From Nitrospira sp. (lineage in GTDB: Bacteria; Nitrospirota; Nitrospiria; Nitrospirales; Nitrospiraceae): DNA of 64,000 bases. Numbering within the stretch: position 1 is the first letter of the stretch; each line of letters opens with the position of its first letter. Positions 54,201 to 61,866 of this stretch are shown piece after piece. The notes under the pieces were generated by a model. That model had not been told where the DNA came from, made no database searches, and worked only from the letters and a program-made list of their open reading frames with translations. The position numbers were made by a program, and so were the translations under genes. The stretch covers positions 917,222 through 981,221 of the forward strand of contig SWDS01000006.1 in the NCBI GenBank assembly GCA_005116745.1, in the 5' to 3' direction.

Positions 54201-55443
54201 CAATGTCATTGAAACCTACCGACAAGGCCATCGTCGGGGCGTGGTCAATCTCTGGGGCCTCAATGTCGACTTCGACAAGTTTGTCGGCGATGCAATCACT
54301 GGAGGGTATATCGACTTATCCTCGTTACCGACAAACCTCGCTCAACTCGTGACTCCGCCAATTATTCTCGCCTCTCCCCGAAAGAACCGTCCCATTGAAG
54401 ACATCTTCGGCCCTCAACATGAGCCTGTTCGTGCCATGGAAGCCGCCCCACCCGTTGTATCGCTGCCGGCCGACCTGTCTGGAGAATCCTGCGACGACGA
54501 TCGTCGTACCGAAGCCTTCGAGATAATCTTGCAGTTGATCTCAACTCCCCTGATCGACAGTCTTCCCTTGGCTCAGAGCCAGGAATCGAACCACCGCGAG
54601 GTGCATCAGCAACGGCAGTTGGAGCATGAGCGCATCCGCCTTCGATACCACGTCTCGCAGGCCACACGTAGCGCCCTGTGGGGGGCTCATTTGGCCCACC
54701 TGCCTGAACTCGAACGCTTGCCGAACTATGAGGGCATGACGAATGACCTGTATCGACAGCTTCTTCCCCTTGAACCAGGCAAGACTGTCCTCGATATCGG
54801 CTGCGGCCAACGACACTTCGCCCGTCTCATGTTGACCAATCAGGCCTATCGGTTGGCGCATCACAGCAAACGGACGACCGTCCCTCTCCGCTACGTCGGG
54901 TTGGAGCAATCGCATGAATCGCTTAGACTTGCAGAACAGCAGTTCCATACATTCGCTAAGGAACTGCCCGGCACGCTCAGGGCTGCCGTCCCAACTGCTC
55001 AATTGGTAACAACAAGCTGGATGCGCACAGACTGGAATGCACCGCTTCCTTTCACCAACGGATCGATTGAGCGCATTCTCTGCCATCTCTCGCTCTCCTT
55101 CACGTCCTCACCCCTTCATTGCCTCAAACAGATGCTCCGCGTCTTGCATCTGGACGGAACGGTCGTCGTGACCTGTCTTCAACCGCACACTGACCTCTCG
55201 ACACTGTTTCGCCGCCACCTGCTCGCCAAAGACCACGATGAATTTGGGTCTCCGGCTCAGATCGTCCTTCACTATCTCGGCCGTCTGCGTGAAGCCATTT
55301 GCCATGGCTTATTGCATGTCTATGAGCGGGATGAGTTGTCCCGTCTACTGGCTCATGCAGGTGCGGGCCCAGTCCAGTTTTTCACTGTCCTCGACAACCA
55401 ACTTCTACTCGCCGTTGTACGGAAGACCAAATCTGCTGGGTAA
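51232..55443 (+). CDS. Multidomain regulator-hydrolase-methyltransferase fusion (1403 aa)
   Basis: A single 1403-residue frame without breaks. Domains in order: receiver-like (6-128, Asp59 at the usual phosphorylation position), PAS (141-260, DGLYELDVDGRFVSLSP), a coil and degenerate histidine-kinase part (265-500: no HExR box; HATPase end YAVIRQLGGRLDF), PilZ-like 1 (556-665, RRKYIR and VDLSPSGASL), PilZ-like 2 (700-828, TNFSRGGVCL), a LuxD-like alpha/beta-hydrolase (842-1050, IPGFGSTQTDY and RYDHSNHVGHSEG) whose usual nucleophile Ser site reads AEDIT, and a SAM methyltransferase (1160-1320, VLDIGCGQRHFA). It could couple c-di-GMP or redox sensing to acyl or small-molecule modification; this is inference. 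Confidence 0.85.
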   Translation: MPQSEPVTILLVNAIAEEIKLATRTLRRFFPNCRVDAVYTVEEALQWGPRASWQLIVIDEDVIAQHVGPIFSELKRLVPYTTLVLQTDHSDSTTALNALQSGADIILYKKSPGFLEELVLSIRGALETRAIRMTLKQTQERHDRLIDILSDGLYELDVDGRFVSLSPLVTDMLGYRQDELLGILYTAVVPSDQQALAHHRFNDRRTGPRAAQRMEIDLLRKTSADTPAHTRVRAEISARGLYDVNHRYLGTLGLMRDISQHHRQTKTIHQLEHQLRESDQLLAIALRVSTLSKTLHAPHRAIQAQSQLLLKTIRDAHLIEQVDSLATYAAEAIHLGSELIQTATDIVIRRDTINDIIEAVLTSAQPPLTNTDWIERAYGQNLPPYAGSLDSIVDLVGMLLSHAHRYMAAMGNPHRLRVSTRISPSGSPIDQETDPIRQATATEFEIHIQETDIMVEVEEPTLQATTGDLFAAYAVIRQLGGRLDFQAPINGFLSIKVWIPVEPPPLLDSPTVPVPSVFSSAGGAVERNVEAIFQTAAHTLPPTPLSFTQSTKPLPERRKYIRTVVTLPARVTIGNRLHEGIMVDLSPSGASLEVNGALPSFEQQPVYLLLKTVVSMVELDATAYNRGAPPRQAGIERQASRLALEFKAVDENHRKILASFIDAAHVRALTITVEAQLPSMDRAGDLAAPFTVTGLPGTEARETVRVQVALRVHIETSNVAAGRLLGLVTNFSRGGVCLLTEPFLKMTDEVVALHFPSISTRTQPTQQKPETPDAILIGRIVHLAPDATAPSELTPGLSQPRQRIGIRFSQLTPFAEREINRVIAQHIGSSLDVANLDSQPVIVSDRWECRNTHGQAIAVTADHARHHISPDTPIVIVIPGFGSTQTDYVPLSFHLAANYLRVLRYDHSNHVGHSEGSVLHITLSSLQTDLQSVLDLVHTTWPAAPVTLLAEDITARVAIKVTAQSTAADRLFLLNPVLDLETALSTITGTNVIETYRQGHRRGVVNLWGLNVDFDKFVGDAITGGYIDLSSLPTNLAQLVTPPIILASPRKNRPIEDIFGPQHEPVRAMEAAPPVVSLPADLSGESCDDDRRTEAFEIILQLISTPLIDSLPLAQSQESNHREVHQQRQLEHERIRLRYHVSQATRSALWGAHLAHLPELERLPNYEGMTNDLYRQLLPLEPGKTVLDIGCGQRHFARLMLTNQAYRLAHHSKRTTVPLRYVGLEQSHESLRLAEQQFHTFAKELPGTLRAAVPTAQLVTTSWMRTDWNAPLPFTNGSIERILCHLSLSFTSSPLHCLKQMLRVLHLDGTVVVTCLQPHTDLSTLFRRHLLAKDHDEFGSPAQIVLHYLGRLREAICHGLLHVYERDELSRLLAHAGAGPVQFFTVLDNQLLLAVVRKTKSAG

Positions 55444-55544
55444 AACAGTCTTTCGGGTGTATACTTCAAACCTAGTGATGATACGTAGACTCGTTTCCAC
55501 CACAACGAACTACGCGGACGGATACAACTTCGCGCACCACACTC

Positions 55545-56822
55545 ATGACAGATCATGCCGCTCCTCAATCGAACCCTAATCAGCCAGGCACAGCTTCACT
55601 GCAACGACTTACGAAGTTCGCACGGGACATAGGGCACCCGACAAGCCTTCCCATCATCGCAGAACGGATTCTTTCTGGCCTCTCTGACGCATCCCGGCAC
55701 CCTCTAGGGCTACTGTATCTGCTTGATCGTGAGCGAGAATGTTTTCGCCTGGTGAATGTACCCACGCCGACCTCTTTAATAGCCGCGCCTCTCGTCGTTC
55801 CTCTCAAGCACCCCCTCGTTCAACAACTGGCTGATCGCAAGGACATCCTCAACTCGTCCCTGCTGGCCGACTCCCTACGCACGACATTGCTGGATAACAC
55901 AGCAGATGCCCAGTTCGCCACACCTCCCATTAATCTGGCCATCCCGCTGCTGAATCAAGGTCGGTTGATCGCTTTCGTCGTCCTCCAATCTCAAAAAGAA
56001 TCCACGATCATCCCTTCCGATACCCTTGAACTACTGACCGCGATGGCCCAGAGCGCCGCCAATGCGCTCGACTCTTTCCTATTGTACGAAGACCTTCGGC
56101 AATCTCAGGTCCTCATGCGGCGAACTGATCGACTGCGTTCTTTAGAAACCATTGCAGGGGGCTTCGCGCATGAAATCAGAAACCCCTTGACGTCGATCAA
56201 GACGTTCATCCAACTGGCTCCAGAACGGAAGGATGACAGTCAGTTCATCGGAGAATTCAGCCGCATTGTGCTCGAGGACGTCAATCGGATTGAGCGGTTG
56301 ATTCAGGAGATTCTCGACTACGCTCGATATATGGAACCTCAGTTGACCGATGAAGATCTGAATGAAATCGTCTCGTCGTGCCTGTACTTCATCCAAGTGA
56401 AGGCAGACAGCCGCGGGATCAAGATTGAAAAAGATTTGGCATCGGAGCTTCCTCGTGGCATGTTAGATCGGCAGCAAATCAAACAGGTTCTCTTAAACCT
56501 GCTCTTGAATGCGATGGATGCCATCGGCGACAAAAGTGGAACTCTTCGAGTACGAACCACTCGACTCGCAAAAGTGGGCGGTGAGATGTGGATGCAGATA
56601 CAGATCGAGGATACAGGGCACGGCATCTCCGCTGAAAACCTTGACCACATCTTCGATCCTTTCTTTACCACGAAATATGCGAGTACCCTAAACGAAGGAA
56701 CTGGTTTGGGACTGACCATTGCTCATCAGATCGTTCGGGAGCATCGAGGAGAGATTCAAGTGCAGAGTACGGAAGGAAGTGGAACAACCTTCCTCATCAA
56801 TCTTCCCTCCCATCAAGGTTAG
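55545..56822 (+). CDS. GAF-domain sensor histidine kinase
   Basis: A 425-residue soluble kinase. Residues about 20-180 form a GAF domain (GLLYLLDRERECFRLV, AIPLLNQGRLIAFVVL). The kinase core has the H-box FAHEIRNPLTS (His209), N-box NLLLNAMDAIGDKSG, G1 DTGHGIS, F-box DPFFTTK and G2 GTGLGLTIA, all intact. It lies between the 1403-residue fusion and an NtrC-family regulator (16 bases downstream), which is its likely partner. No transmembrane segment, so it senses a cytoplasmic signal or receives input from the upstream protein. Confidence 0.92.
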   Translation: MTDHAAPQSNPNQPGTASLQRLTKFARDIGHPTSLPIIAERILSGLSDASRHPLGLLYLLDRERECFRLVNVPTPTSLIAAPLVVPLKHPLVQQLADRKDILNSSLLADSLRTTLLDNTADAQFATPPINLAIPLLNQGRLIAFVVLQSQKESTIIPSDTLELLTAMAQSAANALDSFLLYEDLRQSQVLMRRTDRLRSLETIAGGFAHEIRNPLTSIKTFIQLAPERKDDSQFIGEFSRIVLEDVNRIERLIQEILDYARYMEPQLTDEDLNEIVSSCLYFIQVKADSRGIKIEKDLASELPRGMLDRQQIKQVLLNLLLNAMDAIGDKSGTLRVRTTRLAKVGGEMWMQIQIEDTGHGISAENLDHIFDPFFTTKYASTLNEGTGLGLTIAHQIVREHRGEIQVQSTEGSGTTFLINLPSHQG

Positions 56823-56838
56823 AACGTAAGGAGTGCAT

Positions 56839-58269
56839 GTGGAAAGTTTGGCTGTTAGGAAACGGGTTCTGCTGATCGATGACGATCCCCGAGTCCGTGC
56901 CTCCCTCAAAATGGTTCTCGAACCAATCTATGACATTCTCCAGGCCGGTGATGCTCAAGAGGGTCTCGATGTGTTTCGAAAAGATGAACCCAACCTCATC
57001 CTCCTTGATGTCATTCTCCCGGGAACCGACGGCCTCACAGTGCTTCAAACGCTCCGCATGGAGAGCAAGATGACTCCTGTCATCATGCTCACAGGTACCA
57101 AATCTGTCAAAACAGCCGTCGATGCCATGAAGTTCGGCGCTGCTGACTATCTCTCAAAACCATTCGACGTCGATGAACTCCGTATCATCATCGATCGCGT
57201 CCTGAACTCTTCTGAATTAGAGCGAGAAGTGAAGCAGTTGCGGGCTCAAGTCGTCCAGCGCTATGCCTTCCATAATCTGATCGGCAAAAGCCAGGTCATG
57301 CAGGAGATCTACTCAAAAATCGAGCAGGTCGCCGATAGCCGCACCACGGTACTCATTACTGGAGAAAGTGGCACAGGAAAGGAATTAGTCGCAAAAGCCT
57401 TGCACTACAACAGTTCCCGACGCGAGCGCCCCTTCATTGCCCTGAACTGCGCCGCGTTGCCTGAAACGCTCATAGAAAGCGAACTCTTTGGCCATGAAAA
57501 AGGGTCGTTCACGGATGCCACAGCCCGACGCGTCGGACAGTTTGAATTGGCGAACACCGGAACGCTGTTCCTTGACGAAATCGGTGACTTGAGTCCGATC
57601 ACGCAAGCGAAGCTCCTGCGTGTCATCCAAGAGCGCGAATTTACGAGAATCGGGGGAGTTCAGCCAATCAAGGTCGATGTCCGCATCGTGACAGCGACGA
57701 ACAAGAATCTTGATGACCTTGTTCGAAAATCGCAGTTTCGAGAAGACCTCTACTACCGCATCAATGTCATTGCGCTCGTTCTCCCCCCACTCCGTGAACG
57801 CGGCGAGGATATTCCCCTCCTGGCCAAGCATTTCCTCGAGAAACGGCTGGACGAGGAACGACGACCTCGTATCGAATTCGGAAAAGAAGCATTGGAGCTT
57901 CTGACTCGATATTCTTGGCCTGGCAATGTTCGCGAGTTGGAAAACTTCGTCGAGCAGGCGTTCATCTGGTCCCAAAATGCGACACAAATCACTCCAGAGC
58001 ATTTGCCGACTCTAATCAAGAATGACTCTCGTTCAACATCGCTTCGAGACGATACCCTCGCCGGTCGCATGTCGCTTGAAAAAGCCGTGATGGAGTTTGA
58101 ACGGGAGATTATCCTTGATGCGTTGAAACGGACCAATTACGTACAAACCCACGCCGCGAACCTACTTGGAATTAGCCGACGGATGCTGAAATATCGAATG
58201 GACACCCTCAGCATCGGTCGTCCGGACAATTCCTCGACCCAAGAGCCCGACCTGCCCATACAAGAATGA
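56839..58269 (+). CDS. NtrC-family sigma-54 response regulator
   Basis: A 476-residue regulator. GTG 56839 is preferred, since AAGGAG lies 5 bases before it. The receiver (Asp57 in LILLDVILPGTDG; acidic pair IDDD) is intact, followed by the AAA+ domain ([14 protein letters not shown] variant of the sigma-54 loop, [24 protein letters not shown]) and a Fis-type HTH (ANLLGISRRMLKYRMD). It activates sigma-54 promoters after phosphorylation by the GAF kinase next door (16-base gap). Compared with the regulator at 39398 this one keeps all phosphorylation residues. Confidence 0.94.
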   Translation: MESLAVRKRVLLIDDDPRVRASLKMVLEPIYDILQAGDAQEGLDVFRKDEPNLILLDVILPGTDGLTVLQTLRMESKMTPVIMLTGTKSVKTAVDAMKFGAADYLSKPFDVDELRIIIDRVLNSSELEREVKQLRAQVVQRYAFHNLIGKSQVMQEIYSKIEQVADSRTTVLITGESGTGKELVAKALHYNSSRRERPFIALNCAALPETLIESELFGHEKGSFTDATARRVGQFELANTGTLFLDEIGDLSPITQAKLLRVIQEREFTRIGGVQPIKVDVRIVTATNKNLDDLVRKSQFREDLYYRINVIALVLPPLRERGEDIPLLAKHFLEKRLDEERRPRIEFGKEALELLTRYSWPGNVRELENFVEQAFIWSQNATQITPEHLPTLIKNDSRSTSLRDDTLAGRMSLEKAVMEFEREIILDALKRTNYVQTHAANLLGISRRMLKYRMDTLSIGRPDNSSTQEPDLPIQE

Positions 58270-58440
58270 CACACTTATACACACATTATCCCCACATCCC
58301 TGTTATCAACATAGGTATCCTAGCATTGATGATATCTACGTATAGTTGCCCACTATGCCACCACCACTCTATATTGAAATCTCTCGCAACCTCATAAAAA
58401 TGAACGGGAATTGCTTATCGTTAACCTACTCCTGGAGTAG

Positions 58441-59577
58441 GTGTCGCACATGATCACGGCCTCTCGTCAGTCAGGAACACAACCGACAGTCCTCGTAGTT
58501 GATGATGAAGCGGGGCCCCGCGATGCTCTTAAAATCATACTTCGTACTTTCTGCAACGTTCGTTCTGCAGAGAACGCCAAGATGGCCCTCGAGGTCCTCA
58601 GCCAGGGACCCATTGACCTGATCACACTCGATCAAAAGCTTCCGGATCGTCATGGACTCGAGCTTCTCAGAGACATCAAGCACCATCACCCCGACGTGGA
58701 AGTCATTATCGTCACGGGATACGGGAGCCTGACGTCTGCCATGGAGGGTATCCGTCAGGGCGCTGCGGGTTACTTACTGAAGCCTTTCAACGTGAACGAA
58801 CTGACCACCCTCATTCAACAGACGATGGACAAGAAGCGCCGACTCGACTTTCTTCGCTACTGCCTTCGGACGCTACCAGACCTGTGGGGATCGGAGGAAG
58901 AGAGTGGACGTGCATGGGACACAGTTAAGACGGAATATGCGTTGCTTTCCATTCACCCGCAGAACCATGATGTTTTGCAGCAAGACGAGATGACCTTACT
59001 TCCCCTCCTATCCGATTTTTTGGAAGCCACAGACCGCCAATTACTCAATCATTCGAGCCGAGTCAGTTTCTATGTTACGCTGATGGCTAGCCAACTCAAC
59101 CTTACCGTATCGGAACAAAAAGCGTTGGCCTTGGGAGCCTTTCTGCATGATGTAGGAAAAACAAGTCTGCCATCATATAAGTTTTCAGAGGACCAGATCC
59201 TCCCGTCGGGTGAAGCATCCCTCTGTAGGGAACACATCGACAGAGGTGCACGAATGATTGCCCCGTTGGGTTTCTCGATTGAGACGAGAGAAATCATCAC
59301 ATCCCACCACGAACGATGGGATGGACAGGGCTACCCTCATGGACTCCAAGGCACGGATATTCCCTTACTAGCCCGCATTGTCGGTATTGCCCAAACATTT
59401 GATCATCTAACCGCCGACGCACCTGGACGCGTCACCCTTCCTCTGGAGGCCGCAATCCGTCAGATCTCGCTTCAATCTGATACGCATTTTGACCCGCAGT
59501 TACTTGAACTCTTCGTTCAGGTCGTAAAGGACTCCCCCGTCTCTCCTCGTGCCATGGAGATCGCTCCCGCCGCTTGA
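58441..59577 (+). CDS. Receiver-HD-GYP response regulator
   Basis: A 378-residue two-domain protein. Start GTG 58441 (GGAG close upstream) or ATG 58450. The receiver keeps acidic Asp21/Asp22, phosphoacceptor Asp64 (LITLDQKLPDRHG) and Lys114. The C-terminal half (about 175-375) is HD-GYP: HDVGK (236-240), HHE (289-291), GYP (297-299). It should cleave c-di-GMP under control of phosphorylation. It ends 5 bases before the convergent recN gene. With the kinase and NtrC regulator upstream, it completes a signalling block. Confidence 0.9.
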   Translation: MSHMITASRQSGTQPTVLVVDDEAGPRDALKIILRTFCNVRSAENAKMALEVLSQGPIDLITLDQKLPDRHGLELLRDIKHHHPDVEVIIVTGYGSLTSAMEGIRQGAAGYLLKPFNVNELTTLIQQTMDKKRRLDFLRYCLRTLPDLWGSEEESGRAWDTVKTEYALLSIHPQNHDVLQQDEMTLLPLLSDFLEATDRQLLNHSSRVSFYVTLMASQLNLTVSEQKALALGAFLHDVGKTSLPSYKFSEDQILPSGEASLCREHIDRGARMIAPLGFSIETREIITSHHERWDGQGYPHGLQGTDIPLLARIVGIAQTFDHLTADAPGRVTLPLEAAIRQISLQSDTHFDPQLLELFVQVVKDSPVSPRAMEIAPAA

Positions 59578-59582
59578 TCTAT

Positions 59583-61259
59583 TCATTGCGTTCCATCAAT
59601 CAACTCTGCCGCTGCAGATCGAGTCTTGGCAGTGATTCGCTCTCCACCAAGCATGCGCGCAATTTCACCCTCGCGACTTATGCCAGTCAACAAACGCACC
59701 GTCGCTACCGTTCGCCCCTTGACCTCCAATTTTTCGACAGAGAAATGATGCTGGGCTTGAGAGGCGACCTGCGGAAGATGCGTGATGCACAGCACTTGAT
59801 GGTAGCGGCCCAACTCCCGTAGCCGTTTCCCAATCGTGGCTGCGACCGCTCCTCCCACCCCTGTATCGATCTCATCGAAGATCAAGACCGGCACATGATC
59901 GACCTCAGCAAGGACGGATTTCAACGCCAGCATCACCCGCGAGAGTTCACCTCCCGATGCCACACGAGATATCGGTTTCAACGGCTCGCCTGCATTGGTC
60001 GACAGGTGAAATTCGACACGATCGGCACCATCAGAACCGTACATTTCGTCAGGCCACGAAGGCATAACTTGGACCAGAAACCGTACCGATCCCATTTTCA
60101 ACGCACTAAGTTCTTTGTCCACCAATTTCGTCAACCGCTTGGCTGCTTCCGTTCGCTTCCCTGAGAGCGATCTGGCCAGTACCGAGACGTTCTGTTGTTG
60201 CTCCGCAATAAGACGATCATATCGATTGATCTCGCTGTCCACCCCGCGAAGTTGGCCTAGTTCTTCTTTCACTCGCCTCTGAGTCTCGAGAACGGCTTCA
60301 ATCGTCCCCCCGTATTTCTTTTTCATCTTCTGGATGACAGCCAAACGATCTTCGATCGTACTGAGTCGCTGAGGATCTGCGTCTAGCCCCTCGGCATAGC
60401 CGCGAAGGGAATCGGCGACCTCTTTTAGAAGCACTTTGGCCTCGGACGCGAGCCGACCCGTCCCCCCCATCGCAGGGTCGATCTGAGTGAGTTCTCCTAA
60501 CACACGCTCCATCGACACCAGATTCGTCAAGATACCAGCCGCATCGCCCTGAATTTGTTCCTGAGCTTCCGATGCCAATTCAGTCAGACGCCGAGACGCC
60601 CCCAACCGATGACGTTCAGCCTGTAGCAGCTCTTCCTCCCCCAGACGGCAGGCAGCCTCATCCAATTCCTCCTGCTGAAAACTCAACAGGTCTTCTTGCT
60701 GGGCTCGCTGTTGGAGCGAGATGGCAAGCGCAGTACGTTGCTCACGGAAACTCACTAACTCACGATGGAGTGATTGATATTGGGACCGCAGTTCCAGCAG
60801 ACGACCAAAGGCATCCAGAACCTCAAGCTGAGCGGAGCTGGATAGAAGCGATTGCTGGTCATGCTGGCCATGGATATCGACAAGCGTACCGGCGAACTCC
60901 TCCAGCACATGGACAGGGCTGAGGATTCCGTTCAGATACACCCGGTTTCTTCCTGAGCGTGCAATGATGCGTCGAATGATGAGTTGAGAATCGTGTGGGC
61001 CAAGGACTTCTTTGGCCCGCAGCCGTTGAAGAAGAGGATGCGCGAGCGGAATCTCAAACGACGCTTCAAGTTGGGCTTCGTCTTCACCAAAACGAATTTG
61101 CTCGCTTGAGGCTCGCCCACCGACAAGAAGCGCCACTGCATCGATTAATAACGACTTACCGGTCCCTGTCTCTCCAGTCAACACGGCAAACCCTGAGTCC
61201 ATGTTCAGACTCAGTCGTTCAATCACAGCGAAATTCGTAATACGCAGCTCAGTGAGCAT
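59583..61259 (-). CDS. recN: DNA repair protein RecN
   Basis: A 558-residue SMC-like repair protein of full family length. Walker A GETGTGKSLLIDA (about 29-41), the FAGTLVDIHGQHDQQSLLSS segment, a coiled-coil arm (about 180-400), the signature VASGGELSRVMLALK and Walker B VPVLIFDEIDTGVGG are all present. RecN gathers broken DNA ends during double-strand break repair. It is transcribed divergently from nothing close; thioredoxin lies 173 bases upstream on the same strand. Confidence 0.96.
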   Translation of the reverse strand: MLTELRITNFAVIERLSLNMDSGFAVLTGETGTGKSLLIDAVALLVGGRASSEQIRFGEDEAQLEASFEIPLAHPLLQRLRAKEVLGPHDSQLIIRRIIARSGRNRVYLNGILSPVHVLEEFAGTLVDIHGQHDQQSLLSSSAQLEVLDAFGRLLELRSQYQSLHRELVSFREQRTALAISLQQRAQQEDLLSFQQEELDEAACRLGEEELLQAERHRLGASRRLTELASEAQEQIQGDAAGILTNLVSMERVLGELTQIDPAMGGTGRLASEAKVLLKEVADSLRGYAEGLDADPQRLSTIEDRLAVIQKMKKKYGGTIEAVLETQRRVKEELGQLRGVDSEINRYDRLIAEQQQNVSVLARSLSGKRTEAAKRLTKLVDKELSALKMGSVRFLVQVMPSWPDEMYGSDGADRVEFHLSTNAGEPLKPISRVASGGELSRVMLALKSVLAEVDHVPVLIFDEIDTGVGGAVAATIGKRLRELGRYHQVLCITHLPQVASQAQHHFSVEKLEVKGRTVATVRLLTGISREGEIARMLGGERITAKTRSAAAELIDGTQ

Positions 61260-61431
61260 AGCTGCAACAGTGGGAAAGCCTAACTACCGGCAGAAAACAC
61301 CTAGGGGCACTGAATATCCCTCCCGCCGACTAGAACGCATTGCTGAAACAGCGAGTGAGCCTACACTTGGTACGCTGAACGCCACCGAGCGCCACCTGGA
61401 CGAGACCCAAGGCCCTTATTTTAGCATCACG

Positions 61432-61809
61432 CTAGGCAGTCCCGGCATGCTGAGCCAGCAGTGAGTCGATCAGTTCTTTAAACTGTCGCTTTGGTCTAGC
61501 ACCCACCAGCTTTTCGACGGGCTGGCCGTTCTTAAAGAATAGAATCGTGGGGATACTCATCACCTGATAACGACCCGCCACCTCAGGATTCTCGTCAGTG
61601 TTCAGTTTTCGAACCTTCAGCTTCCCGACGTATTCATTTGCCAATTCCTCCACGATGGGAGCCACCATTTGACATGGGCCGCACCACACCGCCCAAAAAT
61701 CGACCATGACGAGTTCGGAGGCCTTCATCACTTCGGCATCCCAAGTAGAATCTTCGACTTTCAAGGCGTCACCAGCCACGTCTGCGCCCTCCTTTAGGGT
61801 TGAGATCAT
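61432..61809 (-). CDS. trxA: Thioredoxin
   Basis: A 125-residue cytoplasmic thioredoxin. WCGPC active site at 42-46, cis-Pro in MSIPTILFFKNG and the canonical LVMVDFWA lead strand. The N-terminal 20 residues are slightly extended compared with E. coli TrxA. It supplies electrons to reductases and peroxiredoxins, for example Bcp at 45254. Start AGGAGG-like site precedes ATG 61809. The lptD stop lies 58 bases downstream. Confidence 0.93.
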   Translation of the reverse strand: MISTLKEGADVAGDALKVEDSTWDAEVMKASELVMVDFWAVWCGPCQMVAPIVEELANEYVGKLKVRKLNTDENPEVAGRYQVMSIPTILFFKNGQPVEKLVGARPKRQFKELIDSLLAQHAGTA

Positions 61810-61866
61810 TGATACGTGATTGCGTAGGCATCGTACCCCACCGCTGTTTTTAGTGTCAAACAGGGA

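Noticed and set aside
54573-54606. tRNA-like T-arm sequence (GGTTCGATTCCTGGCTC on the minus strand)
   Set aside because: It lies inside the 1403-residue gene in a continuous reading frame, and no acceptor stem or anticodon arm could be built.
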